Shown here piece after piece: positions 43,249 to 51,904 of a stretch of 64,000 bases of DNA. Under the pieces are notes generated by a model. The model searched no databases. It saw nothing but the letters and a program-made list of their open reading frames with translations, and was not told the origin of the DNA. Position numbers and translations under genes: made by a program. Origin of the DNA: TMED14 sp002167805 (GTDB taxonomy: Bacteria > Bacteroidota > Bacteroidia > Flavobacteriales > Schleiferiaceae); contig CBFHHY010000008.1 of the NCBI GenBank assembly GCA_965655795.1, positions 15,334 through 79,333 on the forward strand. The letters are read 5' to 3'. The first letter of the stretch is position 1; every line of letters begins with the position of its first letter.

Positions 43249-45197
43249 TGAAAACGTATCCCCAATTTAGCCCAACGTCCAGGTAAAGGAACATTTCCTC
43301 TGTCGTAGATTTCTGAATTAAATAAATTTTGAGCATTCATAAATATGCATAAACCATCATTATCATATGATAATTGCATGTCTATGGTTGAGAATGCCGG
43401 ATACTTTATTTTTTCTCCAACAGAAGATATATAGCTTCCCGCTCTTTCTTGCCGTGTTCCCACAAGTCCAATTTTATATCCATTAAATGATTTACTATGT
43501 ATTTCTGCTTGAATTCTATTTGCTAAATAATCTAAAACATAAATGGATTGGCCATCGATATCTCCCGTCTGGTGAGAAGCAATTTGTGCATTTAGAGAAT
43601 AAAATAATCGTTTATTTAAATTCCCTTTTGTGTGAATTTCAGTACCAAAAATAGTTACTTGTGTTAAATTATCTGCTTGTAAAACTTCTTCGTTATTTAT
43701 TGTTCGATATATCCAATCAATCAGGTTTTGACCATACCTATGGTATCCAGTAATTATAAACTTTTGAGGAAACATTATTTTTTTGTTTTTAAATAACTTT
43801 GTTAATGAAACCTCGCTATTCCATGCATGCTCGGGACGTAGGCTTTCAGAACCTTGTGCTCCCCCTAAAGTATAATAGAGATCAGTGAATGATGGCAATC
43901 TAAAACTTCGGTTGATACTTGCTTTAATTATACAGTTAGAATTTAAAGTATGAGAATAATCAAGGTTTGGCAGCCAGTCAATGCCAAAATTATCGTTTGC
44001 GTTTAGCCGAATAGCCGAATTTAATTTGCCTAATTGGAATTGAGCAAAAACTCCTGAATTATTACGCTCGTCTCCTTTTAGATAATATGCTCTTTGATCA
44101 GCAAGTACAGGATTCAACAAATCCTTTCCCAAAATATTACTAATAATTTCATCTCTTCTGAAGTCTAAGCCATATTTATAAGAAGCATTTAAGCTTCCAA
44201 TTCTTAATTTTTTTTCTCTAGATTCAAAATCAACACCGTAAGTATTACTCTTATGGTTATTATGTTCTCGATACCAAGTTGGCGCATAGCTTGAATCTAT
44301 CGTGTTTATAAATTGATTGGCACCAACATATTCATAGTATCCTATCTCCTCACGAAAAAGTTCAAAATGATCTTTGTGTTGGCGCACATAAGCTTTAATA
44401 GTGCCCATTCCCATATGCATTTTTGCATTTGCTGATAGGGATTCAATAGCTTCAAATTGGTTCGGGAAATTAAATGAGTAAAAATTAAAGGCACCAAAAT
44501 TTTTAGCTAGATACCCTGCGTTTAAAACAATTTTCCCCAAGCGTTTAATTTCTCTTTCTGCTGAAAGAAATGCTTGCCATTGAGCGAAATCTCTATTTAA
44601 TAATTCTCCATCGGCAGCTTTATACTCTAAATCAATGCGCGAGTAGAATCCCATTATTTTACCCAAAGAAACTCCAGCAGCTCCATTTTGAAAGCCATAT
44701 TCTCCAATGCTAGCAGAAGCGTAACCTCCTTGATCACTTCCTTTTTTTGTAATGATATCTATCACTCCCGCAAAGGCGAATGGACCATATCTGTAAGATC
44801 CGCCACTGGGCATAATATGGATAGACTCGATAGATCCAGCAGGGACGGGAAGATTCATATTGTGATGTCCAGTCTGAGGATCAGAATAAGGAATTCCATT
44901 CACCAGCATCAATACTTGATCAAAAGTTGAGCCTCTTAAAGAAATATCTCCTTGGACGTCATTTAGACTTCGACTTCTTATTTCTAGACTCGGAAATACT
45001 TCCAATATTTGACCAACATTTGTATAAGGTGAATTTAAAATATCATATTCATTTTTTGAATAAACGAGATGACCATCTTCTGAGGGCAGTGTTGAGCTTA
45101 GCACATCAATGGAATCAAGCAAAATACTTTTGCTGCTTTGCCCAGAAACAAAAATGAATGGCACGCATAAAAAAGAAACAAATATCACTTTTCGCAT
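43242..45197 (-). CDS. TonB-dependent outer membrane receptor (plug directly after the signal)
   Basis: 651 residues with a signal peptide (FIFVSGQSS) and no CarboxypepD-like domain: the plug starts at about 40 with GQILEVFPSLEIRSRSLNDV and DISLRGSTFDQVLMLVNGIPYSDPQTGHHNM. The barrel ends in the aromatic GIRFHW. Size and plug layout are of the siderophore/vitamin type. No riboswitch or Fur-like site was recognised in the 58 bases before it. A haem or cofactor ligand is possible given hemD downstream, but that is a guess. Confidence 0.85.
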   Translation of the reverse strand: MRKVIFVSFLCVPFIFVSGQSSKSILLDSIDVLSSTLPSEDGHLVYSKNEYDILNSPYTNVGQILEVFPSLEIRSRSLNDVQGDISLRGSTFDQVLMLVNGIPYSDPQTGHHNMNLPVPAGSIESIHIMPSGGSYRYGPFAFAGVIDIITKKGSDQGGYASASIGEYGFQNGAAGVSLGKIMGFYSRIDLEYKAADGELLNRDFAQWQAFLSAEREIKRLGKIVLNAGYLAKNFGAFNFYSFNFPNQFEAIESLSANAKMHMGMGTIKAYVRQHKDHFELFREEIGYYEYVGANQFINTIDSSYAPTWYREHNNHKSNTYGVDFESREKKLRIGSLNASYKYGLDFRRDEIISNILGKDLLNPVLADQRAYYLKGDERNNSGVFAQFQLGKLNSAIRLNANDNFGIDWLPNLDYSHTLNSNCIIKASINRSFRLPSFTDLYYTLGGAQGSESLRPEHAWNSEVSLTKLFKNKKIMFPQKFIITGYHRYGQNLIDWIYRTINNEEVLQADNLTQVTIFGTEIHTKGNLNKRLFYSLNAQIASHQTGDIDGQSIYVLDYLANRIQAEIHSKSFNGYKIGLVGTRQERAGSYISSVGEKIKYPAFSTIDMQLSYDNDGLCIFMNAQNLFNSEIYDRGNVPLPGRWAKLGIRFHW

Positions 45198-45255
45198 AAT
45201 AATCTTTTAAAAACCTAGCCACGCGAGCTGGGTAAAAGCTATTAATTTTTTAGTT

Positions 45256-45495
45256 TTAAAGCGCTAAGACTGTAACTTTATTTTTTGATACTTCTACAAC
45301 TCCGCCCTCTACAGATATATTTTGATCTCCCTTACCCGTATTGACAATAATATTCCCTTGAGTCAAGGATGCCATCAGTGGAGCATGATCTTTTAAAATT
45401 TGAAATACTCCGTCTTTACCTGGGAATTGAATGGATTCAGAAGTTCCTTCAAACAAAGTTTTTTCGGGCGTCAAAATATGTAGTTTTAAACTCAT
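45256..45495 (-). CDS. atpC: ATP synthase epsilon subunit, short form
   Basis: Part of the F1 central stalk. Only 79 residues: the N-terminal beta-sandwich with KLHILTPEKTLFEG, QFPGKDGVFQILKDHAPLMASL and VEGGVVEVSKNKVTVLAL. The C-terminal helical hairpin that inhibits hydrolysis in other bacteria (family length about 135) is missing. Short epsilon subunits are usual in Bacteroidota. It is three bases downstream of atpD. Confidence 0.94.
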   Translation of the reverse strand: MSLKLHILTPEKTLFEGTSESIQFPGKDGVFQILKDHAPLMASLTQGNIIVNTGKGDQNISVEGGVVEVSKNKVTVLAL

Positions 45496-45498
45496 ATT

Positions 45499-46998
45499 TT
45501 AGGCTTCTGCTAACATTTTATCCCCGGCTTCAATAACTTCTTCGATACTACCTTTTAAGTTAAAAGCGGCTTCAGGATACTGGTCTAATTCACCATTTAA
45601 AATCATATTGAACCCTTTTATGGTTTCAGCTATATCAACAAAAACTCCAGGAATACCAGTGAATTGTTCAGCAACATGAAATGGTTGTGATAAGAAACGT
45701 TGAATTCTTCTTGCTCTATGAACTGCCATTTTATCTTCTTCAGAAAGTTCTTCCATACCTAGAATTGCAATTATATCTTGAAGTTCTTTATAACGCTGAA
45801 GAATCATCTTAACATCTTGAGCACATTTATAATGGTCTTCCCCAACGATTTCTGGAGTTAAAATTCGAGAGGTTGAATCTAGTGGGTCTACTGCTGGATA
45901 TATGCCTAGTTCTGCAATCTTTCTTGATAGTACAGTCGTTGCGTCTAGGTGAGCAAAAGTAGTTGCAGGTGCAGGATCTGTTAAGTCATCTGCAGGCACA
46001 TACACGGCTTGCACTGAGGTTATGGATCCGTTTTTTGTTGAGGTAATGCGTTCTTGCATTAGCCCCATCTCAGTAGCCAAGGTTGGCTGATAGCCTACTG
46101 CAGAGGGCATCCGGCCTAATAAGGCCGAAACTTCTGAGCCAGCTTGTGTAAATCTAAATATATTGTCCACGAAGAATAAAATATCTTTTCCTTGACCTGT
46201 ACCCTCTCCGTCTCGATAGTATTCAGCCATGGTTAATCCAGAAAGAGCAACTCTTGCTCTAGCTCCTGGAGGCTCGTTCATTTGACCAAAAACAAAAGTC
46301 GCTTTCGAATCCTTAAGATCTTTTTTGTTGACCTTACTCAGGTCCCAACCTCCAGCTTCCAATGATTTTTTAAATTCATCTCCGTAATTGATGATTCCCG
46401 CTTCAATCATTTCTCTCAGTAAATCATTACCTTCTCTTGTTCTTTCACCAACACCCGCGAACACAGATAAGCCTCCATGACCTTTAGCAATATTATTGAT
46501 AAGCTCTTGTATTAAAACAGTTTTTCCAACTCCAGCTCCACCAAAGAGACCAATTTTCCCTCCTTTTGCATAAGGTTCTATTAAGTCGATTACTTTGATT
46601 CCAGTGAATAGAACTTCAGTTGCTGTTGAAAGTTCTTCAAATTTTGGAGCCTCTCTATGTATGGGTAATTCATTACCCTCAGCTATGCCTCCAATACCAT
46701 CAATGTTTTCTCCAACAACATTAAAAACTCTTCCTCGGATCTGCTCACCAGAAGGCATAGCAATTGGTCGGCCAGTTGCAGTTACTTCTTGACCTCTTTT
46801 GAAGCCATCCGTTGAGTCCATAGAAATTGCTCTAACAGTATCTTCTCCAATATGCTGCTGAGTTTCCATTATGACTTTTTGACCATCAGGTCGAATAACT
46901 TCTAAGGCATCATAAATTTTTGGCAGCTTTGATCCTTCAAAATAAACGTCAACGACAGGCCCTATAACTTGAGCGATTTTCCCTTTTAAATTGGTCAT
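45499..46998 (-). CDS. atpD: ATP synthase beta subunit
   Basis: Catalytic subunit of F1. 499 residues. P-loop GLFGGAGVGKTVLIQELI near 153-170, the signature PAVDPLDSTSR near 371-381, and the catalytic glutamate in GERTREGNDL near 203. It forms a two-gene unit with atpC; the other ATP synthase genes are not in this window. A TAGCTTTG element lies 36 bases upstream. Confidence 0.98.
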   Translation of the reverse strand: MTNLKGKIAQVIGPVVDVYFEGSKLPKIYDALEVIRPDGQKVIMETQQHIGEDTVRAISMDSTDGFKRGQEVTATGRPIAMPSGEQIRGRVFNVVGENIDGIGGIAEGNELPIHREAPKFEELSTATEVLFTGIKVIDLIEPYAKGGKIGLFGGAGVGKTVLIQELINNIAKGHGGLSVFAGVGERTREGNDLLREMIEAGIINYGDEFKKSLEAGGWDLSKVNKKDLKDSKATFVFGQMNEPPGARARVALSGLTMAEYYRDGEGTGQGKDILFFVDNIFRFTQAGSEVSALLGRMPSAVGYQPTLATEMGLMQERITSTKNGSITSVQAVYVPADDLTDPAPATTFAHLDATTVLSRKIAELGIYPAVDPLDSTSRILTPEIVGEDHYKCAQDVKMILQRYKELQDIIAILGMEELSEEDKMAVHRARRIQRFLSQPFHVAEQFTGIPGVFVDIAETIKGFNMILNGELDQYPEAAFNLKGSIEEVIEAGDKMLAEA

Positions 46999-47034
46999 AT
47001 TTTTTTCAATAAAAACATTCTATATTCTGGCTAG

Positions 47035-47042
47035 CAAAGCTA
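47035..47042 (-). promoter_or_regulatory. -7 promoter element TAGCTTTG for atpDC
   Basis: An exact TAnnTTTG match on the minus strand, 36 bases before the atpD ATG. No TTG is seen at 17-23 bases. Confidence 0.43.
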
Positions 47043-47214
47043 CAAATCAAAAGTTGAATTTATCTATAATTTTACAAGAAATAATAATGATTTATTTCGA
47101 ACGAATTAAGAATAATTTTAAAGGTGATTTAGCTAAATTTTGATACTAAAATTCGGAATTCTTTAAACTTTTCTTGATATCAAGAAAAAAATAACAATCA
47201 AAAGCACGGATAGA

Positions 47215-47222
47215 TATCTTTG
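47215..47222 (+). promoter_or_regulatory. -7 promoter element TATCTTTG for ribF
   Basis: An exact TAnnTTTG match, 24 bases before the TTG start of ribF. The -33 part is not clear. Confidence 0.42.
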
Positions 47223-47246
47223 CTAATAAAATTTAAAGACATCTAA

Positions 47247-48191
47247 TTGAAGATTTTTAGATCTATTAATGATTTCCCAAATCGTACATCGACTGTTGCT
47301 ACTGTTGGTACTTTCGACGGGTTACACGCTGGACATCAAACAATTTTAGAGCGAATAAAAAATAGAGCTAAAGAAATTAGTGGTTGCTCTGTTTTAATTT
47401 CTTTTGACCCCCACCCAAGAAGACTGGTTCACCCTGAGTATCCATTGCAACTTTTGACGACAATAGATGAGCGATCTGAGTTACTTTCTAAAATGGGTCT
47501 TGATTATTTAATCGTTCAAAATTTTAATGAGGATTTTGCTAAAATTGAGTCAATTGATTTTGTACGAAATTTTTTAATAGAAAAAATTGGGGTTAAGCAT
47601 CTAGTAATTGGTCATGATCACCGATTTGGCAAAAATAGAGAGGGCTCATTTAAAAACTTGGAGGAATATGCCCCTGTCTATGGATTTGGCTTAGAAGAAA
47701 TTTCAGCAGTACAGATAGAGGAAAATAATATTTCCTCGACACAAATTAGAAAAGCAATAACTTCAGGAAATGTGAAAGTGGCATCCTATGCCTTGACTCG
47801 GCCCCATTTTATCTCCGGGAAAGTGATTCAAGGAAAAAAAATAGGTCGGGATTTGGGTTTTCCAACTGCTAATGTAGGAGAGGTCCACCCTGATAAAATT
47901 TTCCCGTCTGAAGGTGTTTATTCAGTTGTTGTAGACATTTTAGACGATCCAAAGTTTCGTCAAGTTATGGGCATAGCTAACTATGGTAAAAGACCGTCTA
48001 TCGGAAATGAAAAACCTTTACTTGAAGTTCATTTACTTGAGGGGGGGCAAGACCTCTATGACCGACCTATTCGCGTGCATTTTATAGATCGAATTCGAGA
48101 TGAAAAGAAATTCAACTCAAAAGATGATCTGCGATCTCAAATAATCAAAGATGTTGAAATCGCAAAGTCACAACTTTCAGAATTAGATTAA
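47247..48191 (+). CDS. ribF: Bifunctional riboflavin kinase / FAD synthetase
   Basis: Turns riboflavin into FMN and then FAD. 314 residues. The N-terminal nucleotidyltransferase has VGTFDGLHAGHQTIL near 20-34 with the HxGH motif, GHDHRFGKNREGSF near 123-136, and an SSTQIRKAI motif near 166. The C-terminal kinase has GKVIQGKKIGRDLGFPTANV near 191-210. The start is a TTG chosen because the protein begins with KIFRSINDFP as in homologues; no earlier ATG fits. It is divergent from atpD across 248 bases. Confidence 0.95.
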   Translation: MKIFRSINDFPNRTSTVATVGTFDGLHAGHQTILERIKNRAKEISGCSVLISFDPHPRRLVHPEYPLQLLTTIDERSELLSKMGLDYLIVQNFNEDFAKIESIDFVRNFLIEKIGVKHLVIGHDHRFGKNREGSFKNLEEYAPVYGFGLEEISAVQIEENNISSTQIRKAITSGNVKVASYALTRPHFISGKVIQGKKIGRDLGFPTANVGEVHPDKIFPSEGVYSVVVDILDDPKFRQVMGIANYGKRPSIGNEKPLLEVHLLEGGQDLYDRPIRVHFIDRIRDEKKFNSKDDLRSQIIKDVEIAKSQLSELD

Positions 48192-48206
48192 ATTACATAT
48201 TTCCTT

Positions 48207-50564
48207 TTATTTTTTACCATCTAATTTGATACTGTAGGTTAGAAAGAAATTTCTTCCGGCCATCGGGAAAACAAAATTTTCATCTGTTCTTTCGCCACTA
48301 TACAGATAGCCCCATGTGTATCCATTAGGGGCATAATTTGTGTTTGATAAATTCATTATATCTAACCTCAGATCGCCGAATCTCGATGAAATAAGCCATT
48401 GAAAATCTAAAGTTTGATATGGATCTAAGCTTCTGCTCGCATTTCCCGTATTATCTAGGTATTGACGACCAACATATTTAGTACGAAGCTGTAAATGCCC
48501 TCGAACATTTTTGTTTATATTATATTTCCACTGAATCATCCCGTTAGAAATACTATTAGGGGACATCGCTATCTGACTATTTTTATATACAGTGCTTACA
48601 GCCTCGCCATCTAAGTAGTCGATCATAATTTCATCAAATTGAGAAATTCTATTGTTGCTCAAAGTAGTATTAAAGCCAATAATGAATTGATTATTTAATT
48701 TGCGCTCTCCAGCCAATTCTATGCCTCTTCTATAACTTCTATTTACATTCATTCTCAGAGAAGCACCAACATCATTGATTGCACCCGTTGGGACCAATTG
48801 ATTCGAGTATTCCATGAAATAAATATTTGCTTCAAAGAATCCATTTTTGTCTCTGTTTTGATAACCTACTTCGATGTCAAGCAATGTTTCAGGCAGCGCA
48901 GTATCTGAAACACCATAGTCAATAATATCATTTCGAACGGGTTCGCGATTAGCAATGGCGGTCGATGCATACAGTCTGCTTTTTTTATTTATTTGGTAAT
49001 CTAAACCTGCTTTTGGATTGAAAAAGAGAAAACTATTTTCAAAATCAAGATTTGTTTGATCATTAGTAATTCCATTGATAACATAGTTTACTGAACGTAT
49101 TTGAAGATCTCCATAAGCCAACCATTTTTTCCCGAAAGGAATTTCAGCTTTAAGGTATGCCGTATAATCAAACTTATCTCCTATATTTTCATAATACCGA
49201 TATTGACTTGCACTTTGATAATCGTAATCAGGAAAATAGTTTGGAGGTAAATTTGCTGGTAGAGTTAGAATAGCATTTAGTGAATTTATTTGCATCCAAG
49301 GGAGTGTTCCATAATGGTCTCCTAAATATCTTTGTGCAAACCCACCCAAAATGAATTGGGCATCATTAAATTCTTTAACTATTGAAGCGTGCGTGCCGAT
49401 TAAAGAATTTGATAACCAACGTTGACGAACCAGGTCTGTATTTTGAATAGTGCTATCATTAATTACTGGATTTGATAGCCCATAGTCGGAATATGATTCA
49501 TTGGCTTTATACTGCTCAAAGTAACCCTCTCCATTTACAAGAAACGCATTGAAATTAAACCTCCAATTTGAGGGCAATTTAATTTGACTTATGAAATGGG
49601 TATGAGTCTGCTCATATTGGTCAATTTCATTCGGGTATCGATAATAATTATAAGTATTATTTCGAGAGTCTAAAAAATTTTGTGCATCCGCTCCATCCAA
49701 ACCATTTCTGGAGATGTAATCTTCTAATCCAGAAAAAGAACCAGGTCCCTCAGCATTGTATTTAACTTCAGGAATTCCATACCATGCTTGTTGTGTTCTT
49801 TCATTGCCACTAAAGTGAACCAGGCGAACAGTAGCATTCGTAGTTTTATATTGCCCACCTACCAAATATGAATTAAGATTCATAGCTGAACGGTCAATAA
49901 ACCCTTGGCTTTTTAAACTAGATAACCGACCGACAAAAGACAAGGGCTTATTTTTACTATTTAAAATTCCTAGAGACCCCGAATTAATCATATATGTTGC
50001 TCTCGATGCTCCAAAAGAACCTCCTCCAAAAATCACTTTTGTACTTGCTTCTTTCTCAGGGACTCCAACTTCCATGGAAATAGATCCCCCAAAGGCTCCT
50101 GCACCGACGGTAGAGGTTCCAACCCCCCGCTGAATTTGTAAAGAGGAAATGGATGATGTAAGATCTGGTGTGTTTGCCCAAAACACGCCATGTGATTCCG
50201 GATCATTTATGGGCACACCGTTAATCGTAACATTTATTCTAGTTTGGTCCATACCTCGCATCCTAAGATATGTATATCCCATACCTGTCCCGGCGTCAGA
50301 GGATTGAGTGATAGACGGTGTCCATTGAATTAAATAAGGGATATCAAGTCCATTATTCAAATTTTCTAATGTATTCCCTCGAATTCCACTTGGTAAAGAT
50401 TTACTAGACAAGTCAAGTACTGTCATCGGAGTTCTTTCGGATGCTCTCATTTCTAATAAGTTAACATCAGATAAAATGATTTTTTTGAATACTGTATCCA
50501 TTTCTTGCCCTTGGGAAACTGTCGCGATGGAAATAAATAAAATAAATAAAAAAGGATTTTTCAT
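48207..50564 (-). CDS. TonB-dependent outer membrane receptor under a TPP riboswitch, probable thiamine receptor
   Basis: 785 residues from the ATG at 50564, which gives a clean signal MKNPFLFILFISIATVSQGQ; an ATG at 50576 would add four. The plug has IPYLIQWTPSITQSSDAGTG and TINGVPINDPESHGVFW, and the barrel ends in FLTYSIKLDGKK. A TPP riboswitch lies directly upstream, so expression should fall when thiamine diphosphate is plentiful. TPP-regulated TonB receptors are known in Bacteroidetes as predicted thiamine importers. The ligand is inferred from this control, not from residues in the protein. Confidence 0.85.
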   Translation of the reverse strand: MKNPFLFILFISIATVSQGQEMDTVFKKIILSDVNLLEMRASERTPMTVLDLSSKSLPSGIRGNTLENLNNGLDIPYLIQWTPSITQSSDAGTGMGYTYLRMRGMDQTRINVTINGVPINDPESHGVFWANTPDLTSSISSLQIQRGVGTSTVGAGAFGGSISMEVGVPEKEASTKVIFGGGSFGASRATYMINSGSLGILNSKNKPLSFVGRLSSLKSQGFIDRSAMNLNSYLVGGQYKTTNATVRLVHFSGNERTQQAWYGIPEVKYNAEGPGSFSGLEDYISRNGLDGADAQNFLDSRNNTYNYYRYPNEIDQYEQTHTHFISQIKLPSNWRFNFNAFLVNGEGYFEQYKANESYSDYGLSNPVINDSTIQNTDLVRQRWLSNSLIGTHASIVKEFNDAQFILGGFAQRYLGDHYGTLPWMQINSLNAILTLPANLPPNYFPDYDYQSASQYRYYENIGDKFDYTAYLKAEIPFGKKWLAYGDLQIRSVNYVINGITNDQTNLDFENSFLFFNPKAGLDYQINKKSRLYASTAIANREPVRNDIIDYGVSDTALPETLLDIEVGYQNRDKNGFFEANIYFMEYSNQLVPTGAINDVGASLRMNVNRSYRRGIELAGERKLNNQFIIGFNTTLSNNRISQFDEIMIDYLDGEAVSTVYKNSQIAMSPNSISNGMIQWKYNINKNVRGHLQLRTKYVGRQYLDNTGNASRSLDPYQTLDFQWLISSRFGDLRLDIMNLSNTNYAPNGYTWGYLYSGERTDENFVFPMAGRNFFLTYSIKLDGKK

Positions 50565-50628
50565 AGCATATCTCATATTAAAAAATGTTTCACAGATGGC
50601 GCTTTTGCGACAGGATACTCAAATCCTT

Positions 50629-50698
50629 CACTCCCTTAGCAGCATTACCTGCCCAGGTTCCTAGGGTATAAATCTCAGCCGAAAGGCACCCCTGTGTA
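50629..50698 (-). promoter_or_regulatory. TPP riboswitch (THI element)
   Basis: On the minus strand the conserved core reads ACAGGGGTGCC, CGGCTGAGAT, ATACCCTAGGAACCTG, then GGCAGGTAATGCTGC and AAGGGAGTG, the standard order of the thiamine diphosphate aptamer. It precedes the TonB receptor gene. The roughly 65 bases between aptamer and start contain two weak hairpins, and no strong terminator is seen, so the mode of control is unclear. Confidence 0.95.
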
Positions 50699-50704
50699 CG
50701 ACAA

Positions 50705-50712
50705 CAAAGTTA
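50705..50712 (-). promoter_or_regulatory. -7 promoter element TAACTTTG for the TPP riboswitch transcript
   Basis: An exact TAnnTTTG match on the minus strand, ending about six bases before the first aptamer stem. It fits in the gap after the upstream gene's stop codon. The -33 TTG is not seen at normal spacing. Confidence 0.5.
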
Positions 50713-50714
50713 AT

Positions 50715-51887
50715 TCAAAAAACCTGTGATTGTATGCTATCAATGGCATTCGCTAATCTTATTTTACCCTTGCCCTGAATGTGAGCATAGGGGATCCTAC
50801 GCTTAGTTAAAATGGACTGATATTCTCTTAAAAGGCGATATCGATCATTTGGGTTTTCTCTCAGATCATCTTGCTCCCAGTCTAAGTCTGGATTGCATAG
50901 CAAATAGAAATGAGGGACATTTTCTTTCAACGATTTTTCAAAGATTTCATTTTTAGTATTAAATTTTTCTTTTGCCCAAATTATTATTGTAATTATATCA
51001 GTATCCCAAAAAACCATTTCTCCATCGGTTACCTTTTGAATTTTAGTCTGTGCATCATTGATTTTTAGTAAATCTGAAAGGTCATATTCTTTATTTTTTT
51101 TATTTAAGTATTCCCGAGCATATTCGGGAACAAAAGGCATTTTAAAATATTTGCTTAATGAATTTGCAAGCTCAGTCTTACCTGAACTTTCAGGGCCTGT
51201 TAAAACAATTCTTAAAGATTTTGGTTTTTCAATTGCGCATACAATTGCATGGTCATTTTTTCTAGAGTCTTTAAAGAGGCTCCAATAAACAACATATTGT
51301 CTTCCGCCTATTATATTAGCAACGCCCTTACCCTCAATTTTAGTTGCAATAAATTCCAACTGAATATCCTTTGAAAATGATAAACTTTTTTGGTCCGCAG
51401 CTTTGAAAATTGATTCTTTTGCCCCCCATGCAATTCTTCTTGCCAATTTCGGATTTGGAGAAGATTCAATTTTGTTTATTTCATTGGGTGACAAAAATTT
51501 CTTGGAAACTTTTTTGAACTGGTCACGATCAGATTCAATATCAATTCCTACAGGCAATGTTGGATGCCAAGCAGCAATACCAAATGAGTTTGAGTGGCTC
51601 AGGCTTATGTGATCAATTTCGTTTTTTAAAAATGGACGCTGTCCTTTGTACGATATTTTCTGACTAAAACCCTTGTCAATTTTATTCAAAGCGATTCGAG
51701 CTGTTAAAAATTCTCTTTTTTTTTGTTCTGTTTTGAATTTGGAAAACCGTTTTTTATCCTCAGTAGATAATATTTGTGAGCCTTGTAAGTCATTAATTAT
51801 GGGGATATAAATTAATATTAAACCAAAAAGTCCAGGTTTATGTATTTGATCGGATTTGATATGCTTAAATTTGACGTCGCTAACCAT
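50715..51887 (-). CDS. Fusion of Sfp-type phosphopantetheinyl transferase and NadR-like P-loop kinase
   Basis: 390 residues from the ATG at 51887; an in-frame extension to 51968 would overlap ahcY and is rejected. Part one (about 1-220) is a 4'-phosphopantetheinyl transferase: SLSHSNSFGIAAW at 95-107, magnesium-binding D116 and E118 in VGIDIES, and WGAKESIFK at 154-162 with E158. Part two (about 223-390) is a NadR C-terminal-type kinase: P-loop GPESSGKT at 231-238 and VPEYAREYL, resembling ribosylnicotinamide kinase. One unbroken frame with a short linker. The first part should activate acyl carrier proteins. The nucleoside substrate of the second part is uncertain; thiamine or nicotinamide riboside are options. 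Confidence 0.85.
   Translation of the reverse strand: MVSDVKFKHIKSDQIHKPGLFGLILIYIPIINDLQGSQILSTEDKKRFSKFKTEQKKREFLTARIALNKIDKGFSQKISYKGQRPFLKNEIDHISLSHSNSFGIAAWHPTLPVGIDIESDRDQFKKVSKKFLSPNEINKIESSPNPKLARRIAWGAKESIFKAADQKSLSFSKDIQLEFIATKIEGKGVANIIGGRQYVVYWSLFKDSRKNDHAIVCAIEKPKSLRIVLTGPESSGKTELANSLSKYFKMPFVPEYAREYLNKKNKEYDLSDLLKINDAQTKIQKVTDGEMVFWDTDIITIIIWAKEKFNTKNEIFEKSLKENVPHFYLLCNPDLDWEQDDLRENPNDRYRLLREYQSILTKRRIPYAHIQGKGKIRLANAIDSIQSQVF
51845..51873 (+). promoter_or_regulatory. Promoter TTTG-N17-TAAATTTG for ahcY
   Basis: TTTG at 51845-51848 and TAAATTTG at 51866-51873, 17 bases apart, 31 bases before the ahcY ATG. It lies inside the 5' end of the divergent fusion gene. Confidence 0.45.
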
Positions 51888-51904
51888 AATTAAAAGCAAA
51901 ATTG

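Noticed and set aside
45198..45255. Cobalamin riboswitch before the 43242-45197 TonB receptor
   Set aside because: A short AGCCACGCGAGCTGGG was looked at because it resembles part of the B12 box, but the other conserved blocks are absent and the gap is only 58 bases.
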